Shown here: in pieces, positions 1-5,563 of the stretch | Layout: each line of letters begins with the position of its first letter | Position numbering within the stretch: the first letter of the stretch is position 1 | From: Hyphomicrobiales bacterium | GTDB taxonomy: Bacteria; Pseudomonadota; Alphaproteobacteria; Rhizobiales; Devosiaceae | Reading direction: 5' to 3' | Assembly: GCA_026989045.1 (NCBI GenBank) | Contig: JALSJY010000014.1 | Span: 1-6,542 of the forward strand | DNA: 6,542 bases | Notes under the pieces: generated by a model | The model's database searches: none | What the model was told of the DNA's origin: nothing | What the model saw: the letters and a program-made list of their open reading frames with translations, nothing else | Position numbers and translations under genes: made by a program

Positions 1-144
1 TCTAACGAGCGCAAGAATCTACTCAATTTACAAAATATTCTAATGCGTCAAGGACTTGCCGCTGCTGGATTGCGGATCAAGTCCGCAATGACACAGAGGG
101 TTTGTTTCTGGCAGTATGACAATCAGGCAACAATGTCATGCTGA
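1..144 (+). CDS. Possible C-terminal tail of an upstream gene (partial, doubtful)
   Basis: Frame 1 is open from the left edge to a TGA at 142-144, giving 47 codons. The other two forward frames stop early, and the three reverse frames are also interrupted within the first 60 bases. The first 20 or so residues (beginning SNERKNLLNLQNILMRQG) have the composition of a real protein end, with a helix-like Leu/Asn/Gln pattern. After about residue 22 the frame runs into the repeat elements described separately, so the last part would be repeat-encoded. I do not recognise the family. An open run of this length occurs by chance reasonably often, so this could equally be non-coding spacer. Confidence 0.25.
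   Translation, partial: SNERKNLLNLQNILMRQGLAAAGLRIKSAMTQRVCFWQYDNQATMSC
65..94. repeat. Short intergenic hairpin repeat
   Basis: The segment contains a perfect 7-bp stem, TTGCGGA (70-76) and TCCGCAA (82-88), around a 5-nt loop, followed by ATGACAC. From memory, near-identical segments (CTGGATTGCGG...CCGCAATGACA) recur in intergenic regions of many proteobacterial genomes. The hairpin is seen directly; its membership of a dispersed repeat family is inferred. Confidence 0.5.
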
Positions 145-208
145 GCGAAGCCGAAGCATCTTTAACTCCTTCATATAAGATTCTTCACCTTCGGTTCAGA
201 ATGACATT
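132..208. repeat. Imperfect palindromic repeat element (about 77 bp)
   Basis: The left arm at 132-162 (begins AATGTCATGCTGAGC) and the right arm at 177-208 (ends CAGAATGACATT) are imperfect reverse complements. They run about 32 positions with one single-base indel and a handful of mismatches, around a loop of about 14 nt. Each end carries the AATGTCAT / ATGACATT tip typical of dispersed palindromic intergenic elements whose core resembles CTGAGCGAAG. As RNA it would fold into a long hairpin and could end transcription arriving from either side. It lies downstream of the host-attachment gene. Copy number elsewhere in the genome cannot be seen here. Confidence 0.6.
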
Positions 209-246
209 GAGGAATATTGCTGGCATTATACTTGCCGCTAGAAATC

Positions 247-266
247 TATGCAAAAGCCAAAGGCTC
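247..266 (-). terminator. Weak candidate terminator after the host-attachment gene
   Basis: On the minus strand, a few bases past the TAA stop, a short stem AGCC-TTT-GGCT (positions 265 to 255) runs directly into TTTT. The stem is only 4 bp, so termination here would be weak. The larger palindrome at 132-208 is the alternative stop point. Confidence 0.25.
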
Positions 267-271
267 ACCAT

Positions 272-721
272 TTAAACCAGCATTACATCTTCTAAATGTT
301 TAGCAATTTCATCATTTGGCACTTTGGTTAAATCCTTTGGGATTTCGGCAATAATCGCTTTGAGCACACCTTCGTTTAGTGCGGGGCGTAAATCTCCCAT
401 TGCTTTGTGGGCGGCGAAAATTACTAATCTGTCGAATGATTTATCACTATAAGCATCATTTAATATTTCTGCTACCATACGCATAAAGTCCAACTCGCGT
501 TTTGCAACAGGGTCGGTGCGTGGTTGCATGGCAGAGCGGGCATTGCCAGTGGTGGCAAAGGCGCGGCCTGGTTTGTCGGCCATTATTTCTGAAGATGAAA
601 GCGTTTCGTTGGAATATTCCATTCCTTTCATTGGCTTAATGCCTGATGCGGCGCTTTTATGCTCCAAAATTCTGGCTCTTGCGCCATTTGCTATCAATAT
701 CCATGTGTTTGCAGATTTCAT
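272..721 (-). CDS. Host-attachment family protein (Host_attach / AtsE-like)
   Basis: The product is a 149-residue soluble protein without signal peptide or membrane segment. It fits the 'protein required for attachment to host cells' family, whose members are usually 140-150 residues. Visible family features are the N-terminal strand WILIANGARARIL (7-19), DKPGRAF (49-55), the central FDRLVIFAAHKAMGDLRPAL (96-115) and the C-terminal DLTKVPNDEIAKHL (130-143). The family name comes from an attachment phenotype in a plant-associated bacterium. The biochemical activity is not established, and the fold has been linked to release-factor-like domains. The ATG is supported by AGGAGA (733-728 on the minus strand) six bases upstream. 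The gene diverges from rarD, and its promoter carries a perfect FNR/FixK-type box, suggesting induction at low oxygen. It appears monocistronic. Confidence 0.88.
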   Translation of the reverse strand: MKSANTWILIANGARARILEHKSAASGIKPMKGMEYSNETLSSSEIMADKPGRAFATTGNARSAMQPRTDPVAKRELDFMRMVAEILNDAYSDKSFDRLVIFAAHKAMGDLRPALNEGVLKAIIAEIPKDLTKVPNDEIAKHLEDVMLV

Positions 722-739
722 GATGAATCTCCTGTTATA

Positions 740-773
740 TTAACCCCTCAAAACCTCAGTATAGAGGGGGTAA
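740..773. repeat. Inverted repeat over the host-attachment -10 region
   Basis: TTAACCCCTC (740-749) and GAGGGGGTAA (764-773) are reverse complements at 9 of 10 positions, with a 14-nt spacer containing the predicted -10 hexamer and start point. It could be an operator for a second regulator. The part that is transcribed is too short to form the hairpin in the mRNA. Confidence 0.35.
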
Positions 774-798
774 TTTATGGCACATTGATTTCTATCAA
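751..798 (-). promoter_or_regulatory. Predicted FNR/FixK-type class II promoter for the host-attachment gene
   Basis: Reading the minus strand, a -10 hexamer TATACT lies at 763-758, placing transcription start near 751 and giving a leader of about 30 nt. No good -35 hexamer is present. Instead the box TTGAT-N4-ATCAA (785-798) is centred about 40.5 bases upstream of the predicted start. That is the classic position for a class II activator of the CRP/FNR family, which substitutes for a -35 element. Box and -10 are seen directly; the start point and activation are inferred. Confidence 0.6.
785..798. promoter_or_regulatory. FNR/FixK/Anr-type binding site
   Basis: TTGATTTCTATCAA matches the FNR-family consensus TTGAT-N4-ATCAA in all ten defined positions, and the flanking A and T extend the inverted repeat to 6 bp per arm (784-799). 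It sits between two divergent genes. Its spacing fits activation of the minus-strand gene; it is 80 bp upstream of the chosen rarD start, so an effect there is possible but not indicated. Confidence 0.65.
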
Positions 799-867
799 TT
801 TTGATTATAGCTAAATCAATTTGTTTTGTTGGCTTGCTATGTCAAATCATGCCATTAGTTGCGACTT

Positions 868-872
868 GGGAG
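868..872 (+). promoter_or_regulatory. Ribosome-binding site deciding the rarD start
   Basis: GGGAG lies six bases before the ATG at 879. The two earlier in-frame candidates, TTG at 801 and ATG at 849, lack comparable Shine-Dalgarno sequences, and TTG 801 abuts the FNR-type box. Confidence 0.6.
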
Positions 873-878
873 CAAAAA

Positions 879-1781
879 ATGCAAACACCAACTAAGCATG
901 ATAATAAAATAAAACACGGTATATTTGCCGCTCTTGGTGCTTATGGCGTTTGGGGCGTATTTCCGCTATTCTTTCGCCTGCTTGATGGGGTAGGAGCGCC
1001 AACCATTGTTGCGCACAGGGTTGTATGGTCTTTGGTGTTTGTTGGCATCATTCTTAAAGCGCAGGGGAGAATGGGCGAGGTTTGGGCGGCTTTTAAGGAT
1101 AGGCGCGCAATTAGAATAATATTTATCTCGGCTTTATTGTTGGCTCTAAATTGGCTGGTTTTTATCTGGGCGGTTGAAAATGATAAAGTGCTTGATGTTA
1201 GTTTGGGTTATTTTATCAACCCGCTAGTCAATGTTGCACTTGGCATGATGTTTTTGGGCGAGAAGCAAAATCGCTGGCAATGGGTGGCAATTATTATTGC
1301 AATTATTGCAATGATTATTCAGAGTATGGGGCTTGGCTCATTTCCGCTGGTGGCGCTGACATTAGCTATATCATTTGGAGTATATGGTTATTTACGTAAA
1401 ACGGTTTCTGTTGGCTCTGCGCCTGGCCTGTTTATTGAAACTTTGCTGATGCTACCTTTTGCGCTGATTTATCTTGCTTATGTAATATATAGTTTTGGCT
1501 TTGGCGCACATGCTGACCCGCTAAAATTGACTTATTTAGTGCTGACTGGGCCAATTACAGCGGGGGCCTTATTGATGTTTGCTTTTGCGGCACGCCGCTT
1601 GCGTTTAACAACAATAGGCATGTTTCAATATATCGCGCCAAGCTTACATTTTTTAACGGCGGTATATATTTTTGGTGAGGAGCTTAATGGTCTAAGGCTT
1701 GCTAGTTTTGCTTTGGTTTGGCTGTCTTTGTTGATATTTAGTCTAGATTCTATATTTCCGACGAAGAAAAAAACTGCGTAA
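879..1781 (+). CDS. rarD: EamA-family transporter RarD
   Basis: The product, 300 residues from the ATG at 879, is an inner-membrane protein of the drug/metabolite transporter superfamily. It has about ten hydrophobic helices after a short charged N-terminus. RarD hallmarks are present: AYGVWGVFPLFFRLL near the first helix, NWLVFIWAVENDKVLDVSLGYFINPL..LG..FLGE in the middle, SFGVYGYLRK, and RRLRLTTIGMFQYIAPSLHFL near the C-terminus. The family is named RarD and annotated as chloramphenicol-sensitive protein, but its natural substrate is not firmly known. The frame stays open upstream to a TTG at 801, which would add 26 residues. I prefer 879 because of its ribosome-binding site, its fit to the usual family length of about 300, and the regulatory box near 801. 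It converges on oxyR, with 22 bp between the two stop codons and no clear terminator. Confidence 0.92.
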   Translation: MQTPTKHDNKIKHGIFAALGAYGVWGVFPLFFRLLDGVGAPTIVAHRVVWSLVFVGIILKAQGRMGEVWAAFKDRRAIRIIFISALLLALNWLVFIWAVENDKVLDVSLGYFINPLVNVALGMMFLGEKQNRWQWVAIIIAIIAMIIQSMGLGSFPLVALTLAISFGVYGYLRKTVSVGSAPGLFIETLLMLPFALIYLAYVIYSFGFGAHADPLKLTYLVLTGPITAGALLMFAFAARRLRLTTIGMFQYIAPSLHFLTAVYIFGEELNGLRLASFALVWLSLLIFSLDSIFPTKKKTA

Positions 1782-1803
1782 TGAGGATGGAATAAATATC
1801 TAA

Positions 1804-2751
1804 TTAAGGCTGTGGTGACGGTGGGTGCTCTAAGTAGGTAAGATGGTTTTGCGATATTCTGGTCTGACTTGCCTGTTTTATTATAGATGTGATTTGAGTG
1901 AATAACTCACTAAAAGGTGATGCTTCATGCCAAACAAGGTTTATCATGCGACCTGTGCCAGCAGGGGTAAGATTTACTAGTTGAATGCGATTATCATTGG
2001 CTTCTTTTTTTAAGCTCAGAGTTGGGAGTAAGGTTACACCCTGTCCGTTGGCAACAAATTCCATTATTGTAGATAATGAGGTTGCAGCAAAAATATTTGC
2101 AGAAGTTTTACTTTCAGTATTACAGGCCTTTATTGCTTGATCACGCAGGCAGTGTCCTTCATTAAGCAATAGGATTTTTGCAATCGGAATATCAGTTAAA
2201 TTGACTGGATTTGAAATGTCTTCTTGCTTTTTACTAGTGGCAAGAATGAATGGATCATAAATAATCTCTTTCACACTAAAACGTGCTGCCTTTTCTGGTT
2301 CAGTGGCTATTAAGGCTATATCAAGAGATCCTGCTTCAATAGCCTCAAGCAGTTGCTCAGTTTTTGCTTCGCTGACATTAAACTCAACTTCTGGCAGATT
2401 TTGTTGCAAGAGAGGAAAAATATCAGGCAATAAATATGGAGCTATGGTGGGGATTAGGCCAAAGCGAATAGGGTGGTGGGGTTTTCCTTGTTGTGACAAA
2501 GAAAAAGATACTAATCTGTTGGTTTCAAGCAATATGCCTTTGGCTCTGGCAATAAATTCGGCGCCAAATGGAGTTGTCTTGATTGGTTTGCTAGAGCGAT
2601 CAAAAATATTAGTGCCGCATATTTCTTCAAGCAGGTTGATTTGTTGTGATAGTGCTGGCTGGGTGACATGGCAGATTTGGGCAGCGCGACCAAAATGCCC
2701 CTCTTGGTCAATTGCAACGGCATAGCGCATTTGTTTTAAGGTGATTGGCAT
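1804..2751 (-). CDS. oxyR: Hydrogen-peroxide-sensing LysR-family regulator OxyR
   Basis: This 315-residue protein has the full LysR-type layout. An N-terminal winged helix-turn-helix (about 1-60, with GHFGRAAQICHVTQPALSQQINLLE at 18-42) is joined by a linker helix to a substrate-type sensor domain (about 93-295). The sensor contains GLIPTIAPYLLPDIFPLL, and GHCLRDQAIKAC places Cys201 and Cys210 nine residues apart, exactly like Cys199/Cys208 of E. coli OxyR. These form the peroxide-induced disulfide that switches the regulator on. The later AATSLSTIMEFVANGQGVTLLPTL is also OxyR-typical. The Pro-rich tail (HPPSPQP) is variable in the family. The ATG fits the usual N-terminus (ITLKQMRYAVAI), but no Shine-Dalgarno precedes it. 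The gene diverges from katA, the expected target of OxyR. Confidence 0.95.
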   Translation of the reverse strand: MPITLKQMRYAVAIDQEGHFGRAAQICHVTQPALSQQINLLEEICGTNIFDRSSKPIKTTPFGAEFIARAKGILLETNRLVSFSLSQQGKPHHPIRFGLIPTIAPYLLPDIFPLLQQNLPEVEFNVSEAKTEQLLEAIEAGSLDIALIATEPEKAARFSVKEIIYDPFILATSKKQEDISNPVNLTDIPIAKILLLNEGHCLRDQAIKACNTESKTSANIFAATSLSTIMEFVANGQGVTLLPTLSLKKEANDNRIQLVNLTPAGTGRMINLVWHEASPFSELFTQITSIIKQASQTRISQNHLTYLEHPPSPQP

Positions 2752-2760
2752 GATAAGAAA

Positions 2761-2788
2761 AACTTATCATAAATTAAAGAATTGTCAA
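2761..2788 (-). promoter_or_regulatory. Candidate oxyR promoter, near-leaderless
   Basis: On the minus strand a consensus -35 TTGACA (2788-2783) is followed after 16 bp by TAAGTT (2766-2761), only a half match to the -10 consensus. This would start transcription about 3 nt before the oxyR ATG, in keeping with the absence of a Shine-Dalgarno there. The -10 lies inside the palindrome 2750-2770, so a protein bound there would repress. The -10 assignment is uncertain. Confidence 0.35.
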
Positions 2789-2811
2789 TTGGACTTATTG
2801 AAAAATTTATA
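2782..2811 (+). promoter_or_regulatory. Candidate katA promoter
   Basis: TTGTCA (2782-2787) and TTTATA (2806-2811) are separated by 18 bp, giving a start near 2818 and a leader of about 23 nt. The -35 overlaps the central palindrome and also the minus-strand TTGACA, so katA and oxyR promoters would compete. Match quality is moderate. Confidence 0.4.
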
Positions 2812-2840
2812 GCAAGTTAGGTCTATAAAAGGAGATTGCT

Positions 2841-4277
2841 ATGTCAGATAAAAAAACTTTAACTACAACTGCTGGTGCGCCAGTTCCAGATAATCAAAAT
2901 TCACTAACTGCGGGTGCGAGGGGTCCTGTTTTACTTCAAGATTATCAATTGCTTGAAAAGTTGGCACATCAAAATCGCGAGCGCATTCCAGAGCGTGTTG
3001 TGCATGCAAAAGGTTGGGGTGCTTATGGTGTGTTAAAAATTACAGCTGATATTTCAAAATATACCAAAGCTAAAGTTTTACAGCTTGGAGCAGAAACGCC
3101 TATGCTAGCACGCTTTTCAACTGTTGCGGGTGAATTAGGTGCTGCAGATGCTGAGCGTGATGTGCGGGGTTTTGCGCTTAAATTTTATACTGAGGAAGGA
3201 AATTGGGATTTAGTTGGTAATAATACGCCAGTGTTTTTTGTTCGCGATCCAATGAAATTCCCTGATTTTATTCATACCCAAAAACGCCACCCAAAAACTA
3301 ACATGCGCTCTGCCACAGCTGCGTGGGACTTTTGGTCGCTTTCGCCTGAAAGCTTACATCAGGTGACGATTTTAATGTCTGATAGAGGATTGCCAGTCTC
3401 ACCAATGAATATGAATGGATATGGATCGCACACATATTCGCTTTGGAATGAAAAAGGTGAACGCTATTGGGTGAAGTTTCACTTTAAAACTGCTCAAGGG
3501 CATAAGCATTATACTAATGCACAGGCTGAAATTATAGTTGGCCAAAACCGCGAAACCTATCAAGAGGCTTTATTCGGAGGAATTGATGCAGGTGAATTCC
3601 CGCGTTGGAATGTTCAAATTCAGGTTATGAGTGAGGCTGAAGCAGAATGCGCGCCATTTAACCCGTTTGACTTAACAAAGGTCTGGCCACATGCTGATTA
3701 TCCTGTGATTGATATTGGGGTAATGGAGCTTAATCGTAATGCTGAAAATTATTTTGCTGAAATAGAACAGGCAGCATTTTCACCTTCAAATATTGTTCCG
3801 GGTATCAGCTTTTCACCTGATAAAATGTTGCAAGCTCGGATTTTCTCTTATGCTGATGCGCATCGTTATCGCCTAGGGACACATTATGAAGCATTGCCAG
3901 TTAATGCACCAAAATGCCCTGTCCATCACTATCATAAAGATGGGTCAATGAACTTCATGGGTCAGCAAAGTGGCAATGTTGATGCTTATTATGAGCCAAA
4001 TTCGGTTAATGGCCCAGTTGAAGACAAAAGCGCTATGGAACCGCCATTGAAAATTGATGGTAATGCAGATCGTTATAATCATCGTGATGGAAATGATGAT
4101 TTTTCACAACCACGGGCTTTGTTTGAACTATTTGATGATAAACAAAGAGAAAGATTATTTAGCAATATTGCAGATGCAATGAATGGTATTCCAAAAGAAA
4201 TTGCTGAGCGTCAATGTAAATTATTTGATCAAATTCATAAAAACTATGGCGAGGGAGTTCGCGCAAAACTAAAATAG
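2841..4277 (+). CDS. katA: Monofunctional haem catalase KatA (small-subunit type)
   Basis: The enzyme converts hydrogen peroxide to water and oxygen. Its 478 residues match the small-subunit haem catalases of about 480-500, with no C-terminal flavodoxin-like domain. Catalytic His55 lies in [16 protein letters not shown], distal Asn127 in [14 protein letters not shown], and the proximal haem ligand Tyr337 in [14 protein letters not shown], with Arg333 four residues before it. Other conserved blocks are RFSTVAGE (91-98), [14 protein letters not shown] (162-175), [13 protein letters not shown] (191-203) and [12 protein letters not shown] (273-284). No signal peptide is present, so it is probably cytoplasmic. 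The start is supported by AGGAG (2830-2834), six bases upstream. It diverges from oxyR, and together they form a self-contained peroxide response. No residue is missing or unusual. Confidence 0.97.
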   Translation: MSDKKTLTTTAGAPVPDNQNSLTAGARGPVLLQDYQLLEKLAHQNRERIPERVVHAKGWGAYGVLKITADISKYTKAKVLQLGAETPMLARFSTVAGELGAADAERDVRGFALKFYTEEGNWDLVGNNTPVFFVRDPMKFPDFIHTQKRHPKTNMRSATAAWDFWSLSPESLHQVTILMSDRGLPVSPMNMNGYGSHTYSLWNEKGERYWVKFHFKTAQGHKHYTNAQAEIIVGQNRETYQEALFGGIDAGEFPRWNVQIQVMSEAEAECAPFNPFDLTKVWPHADYPVIDIGVMELNRNAENYFAEIEQAAFSPSNIVPGISFSPDKMLQARIFSYADAHRYRLGTHYEALPVNAPKCPVHHYHKDGSMNFMGQQSGNVDAYYEPNSVNGPVEDKSAMEPPLKIDGNADRYNHRDGNDDFSQPRALFELFDDKQRERLFSNIADAMNGIPKEIAERQCKLFDQIHKNYGEGVRAKLK

Positions 4278-4347
4278 TTATAATTAAGGTCTGTAGTCAT
4301 TGAACAGGCAGTAAGTGTCTGCATCAAAATGTATAATAAAGCGAAAA

Positions 4348-4388
4348 GGTGTGTGAGCAAAACTGTAATTATTTAATACTCACACACC
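4348..4388. repeat. Perfect 10-bp inverted repeat downstream of katA
   Basis: GGTGTGTGAG (4348-4357) and CTCACACACC (4379-4388) are exact reverse complements around a 21-nt A+T-rich loop, 71 bp after the katA stop. No T-run follows on the plus strand (ACCCCCGCG instead). On the minus strand the stem is followed by a short TTTT. It is therefore not a standard katA terminator. It may be a transcript 3'-end stabiliser, part of an unannotated small RNA, or a protein-binding site. Confidence 0.5.
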
Positions 4389-4417
4389 ACCCCCGCGTCC
4401 ACAAGGTTTGCCTAAAT

Positions 4418-4465
4418 AAAAGTCGAATTATTTGCTAATAATAAATTACTAGCAATTCAACTTTT
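4418..4465. repeat. Bulged hairpin in the katA-LytTR gap
   Basis: AAAAGTCGAATT (4418-4429) plus GCTA (4434-4437) pair with TAGC (4450-4453) plus AATTCAACTTTT (4454-4465). There is one mismatch, a 4-nt bulge and a 12-nt loop. It ends in TTTT and could act as a weak terminator for katA or simply be A+T-rich structure. Confidence 0.3.
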
Positions 4466-4557
4466 GCTAAAAAATCTCAAAAATGAAATTGAATAAGCGA
4501 TAAATAAGAACATTGCAGTTGATTATGTGCAAGATGTTTGACGCTGTATTACAGCAA

Positions 4558-4592
4558 TAATACGTGAAATTGTAGTTTAATACGTGAATTTG
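4558..4592 (+). promoter_or_regulatory. Tandem direct repeat, candidate LytTR-protein binding site
   Basis: TAATACGTGAAATTG (4558-4572) and TAATACGTGAATTTG (4578-4592) match at 14 of 15 positions and start exactly 20 bp apart, about two helical turns. A degraded third copy (AAAGTGAATT, 4604-4613) follows. LytTR-domain regulators are known to bind pairs of direct repeats on one face of the helix at about this period, usually just upstream of the promoter. These repeats end 64 bp before the start of a LytTR-domain gene. The repeats are seen directly; autoregulation is inferred. Confidence 0.55.
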
Positions 4593-4618
4593 CTCATTCT
4601 CTCAAAGTGAATTAGAGT
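4590..4618 (+). promoter_or_regulatory. Weak candidate promoter for the LytTR gene
   Basis: TTGCTC (4590-4595) and TAGAGT (4613-4618) are 17 bp apart. Both are poor matches to the housekeeping consensus, as expected for an activator-dependent promoter. The direct repeats lie directly upstream and touch the -35. Start would be near 4625. Confidence 0.3.
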
Positions 4619-4656
4619 GTTAGGAATATTGATTCCAAACTTTAAGAGCTGTTATT

Positions 4657-5448
4657 TTGTTTAAGATCATAAAATCAAGAGGCTGGCGGAAGGAAATAAT
4701 AATATCAGCAATCATAGTGTTGATATTTGCTTTTTTAGGGCCATTTGGCACTTATTATGATTTATCTTTTGTTGAGCGAATTATATTTTGGGCAATGGCT
4801 ATTTTTGGTTGTGGTGTTTTTTTTAAATACTTTTTTTTTAATACAATAAAACATTCTTATCTTTCACATTTGCACATTTTTACCCGCCTCGTAATAGGGG
4901 CATTCTTAGCATCATTTCCTGCAACAGGGTTGATTTATATTATTTATAAATACTTTATGAATTCTACTATTCCTTTAGAGATGTTACCATCTAGATGGTT
5001 TATTGTTTTTATTATTGGAATTGCTATTACTAGTGTTCATTTTTGGGATTTAGTGTTGCAAAACTCCAAAACTACTTATTATAAAGATGAGGCAAAGATA
5101 TTAAATCCCATTGAAAAGGATGCTGGTATTCAACAGTTTTTATCTCGCTTACCAGATGATTTTAACAAAAATTTAGTATCGCTGTCGATGCAAGATCATT
5201 ATATTAAAGTGGTAACAGATGATGCTCATACGATGTTACTAATGAATTTTGGTGACGCTATAAAGGAATTAAAAAACTACCCTGGGATACAAATTCATCG
5301 CTCTCATTGGGTAGCAAATCAGGCAATTAAAAAAATAAAAAAGCAGGGGCGCTCTCATTTTGTTGAATTAAAATGTGGTGCAAGGCTACCTGTTAGTAAT
5401 GGATATATTGCAATTGTTAGCTCAAAAGTGAAGAAAAAAGCTACATAA
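4657..5448 (+). CDS. Membrane-anchored LytTR-domain DNA-binding regulator
   Basis: The 263-residue product has two parts. Residues about 13-133 form four hydrophobic helices (roughly 13-33, 39-61, 74-99, 113-133) with no recognised sensor motif. Residues about 158-258 form a LytTR DNA-binding domain, recognisable from FLSRLPDDF, SLSMQDHYIKVVTDD (175-189), GIQIHRSHWVA (210-220) and ARLPVSNGY (242-250). There is no response-regulator receiver domain, so it is not an ordinary two-component regulator. It probably binds DNA while held at the inner membrane. The start is TTG at 4657, with AAGAG (4644-4648) eight bases before it; an upstream in-frame stop at 4630 limits alternatives, and the next ATG would remove the first helix. 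The gene is visibly A+T-richer than rarD. Regulated genes and signal are unknown. Confidence 0.85.
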   Translation: MFKIIKSRGWRKEIIISAIIVLIFAFLGPFGTYYDLSFVERIIFWAMAIFGCGVFFKYFFFNTIKHSYLSHLHIFTRLVIGAFLASFPATGLIYIIYKYFMNSTIPLEMLPSRWFIVFIIGIAITSVHFWDLVLQNSKTTYYKDEAKILNPIEKDAGIQQFLSRLPDDFNKNLVSLSMQDHYIKVVTDDAHTMLLMNFGDAIKELKNYPGIQIHRSHWVANQAIKKIKKQGRSHFVELKCGARLPVSNGYIAIVSSKVKKKAT

Positions 5449-5563
5449 TTTTATAATAGATCGCATTTTATATAAATTAGTTTCAAATTTTACTCTACAC
5501 TTTCAGACGATAGCCATTTTACCTCAATATTGTTTTAAAAGAGAATTATTATTGGAGAGTAAA
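5449..5563 (+). promoter_or_regulatory. Leader/promoter region of the DUF2336 gene with self-complementary segment
   Basis: A consensus-like -10 TATAAT lies at 5452-5457, though no good -35 precedes it (start would be near 5464). Within the leader ATTTTACTCT (5487-5496) is exactly complementary to AGAGTAAAAT (5556-5565), which covers part of the GGAGAG ribosome-binding site and the first two bases of the ATG. If transcription starts upstream of 5487, the mRNA could fold so that its own start is hidden. Confidence 0.4.

Larger units (their letters stand above)
2752..2840. promoter_or_regulatory. oxyR-katA divergent control region with three palindromes
   Basis: Three perfect inverted repeats sit at the edges of or within this 89-bp gap: ATGATAAG-N5-CTTATCAT (2750-2770, touching the oxyR start codon), AATTG-T-CAATT (2780-2790) and TTATAG-N10-CTATAA (2807-2828, just before the katA ribosome-binding site). 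The first contains a LysR-type T-N11-A core and partly resembles the E. coli OxyR element ATAG-N7-CTAT. The third has ATAG and CTAT arms but three bases too far apart. These are the best candidates for OxyR sites. OxyR activation of katA and autorepression are inferred from family knowledge. Confidence 0.55.
4278..4656. other. Non-coding gap between katA and the LytTR gene
   Basis: No credible coding region is present; the longest ATG-started frames noticed are about 12-15 codons and lack ribosome-binding sites. The gap holds the two hairpins listed separately, a 13-bp perfect palindrome GCTGTATTACAGC (4543-4555), the direct repeats at 4558-4592, and a TATAAT hexamer (4332-4337) without a recognisable -35. 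The length and the structures suggest control elements or a small RNA. Confidence 0.6.

Noticed and set aside
516..743. Plus-strand open frame of 75 codons
   Set aside because: It lies antisense over the host-attachment gene, has no family resemblance, and is explained by that gene's codon structure.
801..819. Second FNR-like inverted repeat TTGATT-N7-AATCAA
   Set aside because: The half-sites are too far apart for an FNR/CRP-family dimer, which needs TTGAT-N4-ATCAA spacing.
801..878. N-terminal extension of RarD from TTG at 801
   Set aside because: It lacks a ribosome-binding site, adds 26 residues not expected in the family, and overlaps the promoter region; ATG 879 has GGGAG at ideal spacing.
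2303..2725. Plus-strand open frame of 140 codons within oxyR
   Set aside because: It is antisense to clear OxyR sequence, with a Ser/Cys/Trp-rich composition typical of a shadow frame.
2809..2826. Canonical OxyR element ATAG...CTAT before katA
   Set aside because: The arms are separated by 10 bp rather than 7, so it does not fit the E. coli-type motif; kept only as a palindrome.
4329..4376. 15-codon open frame downstream of katA
   Set aside because: It is too short, lacks a ribosome-binding site, and overlaps the 10-bp stem.
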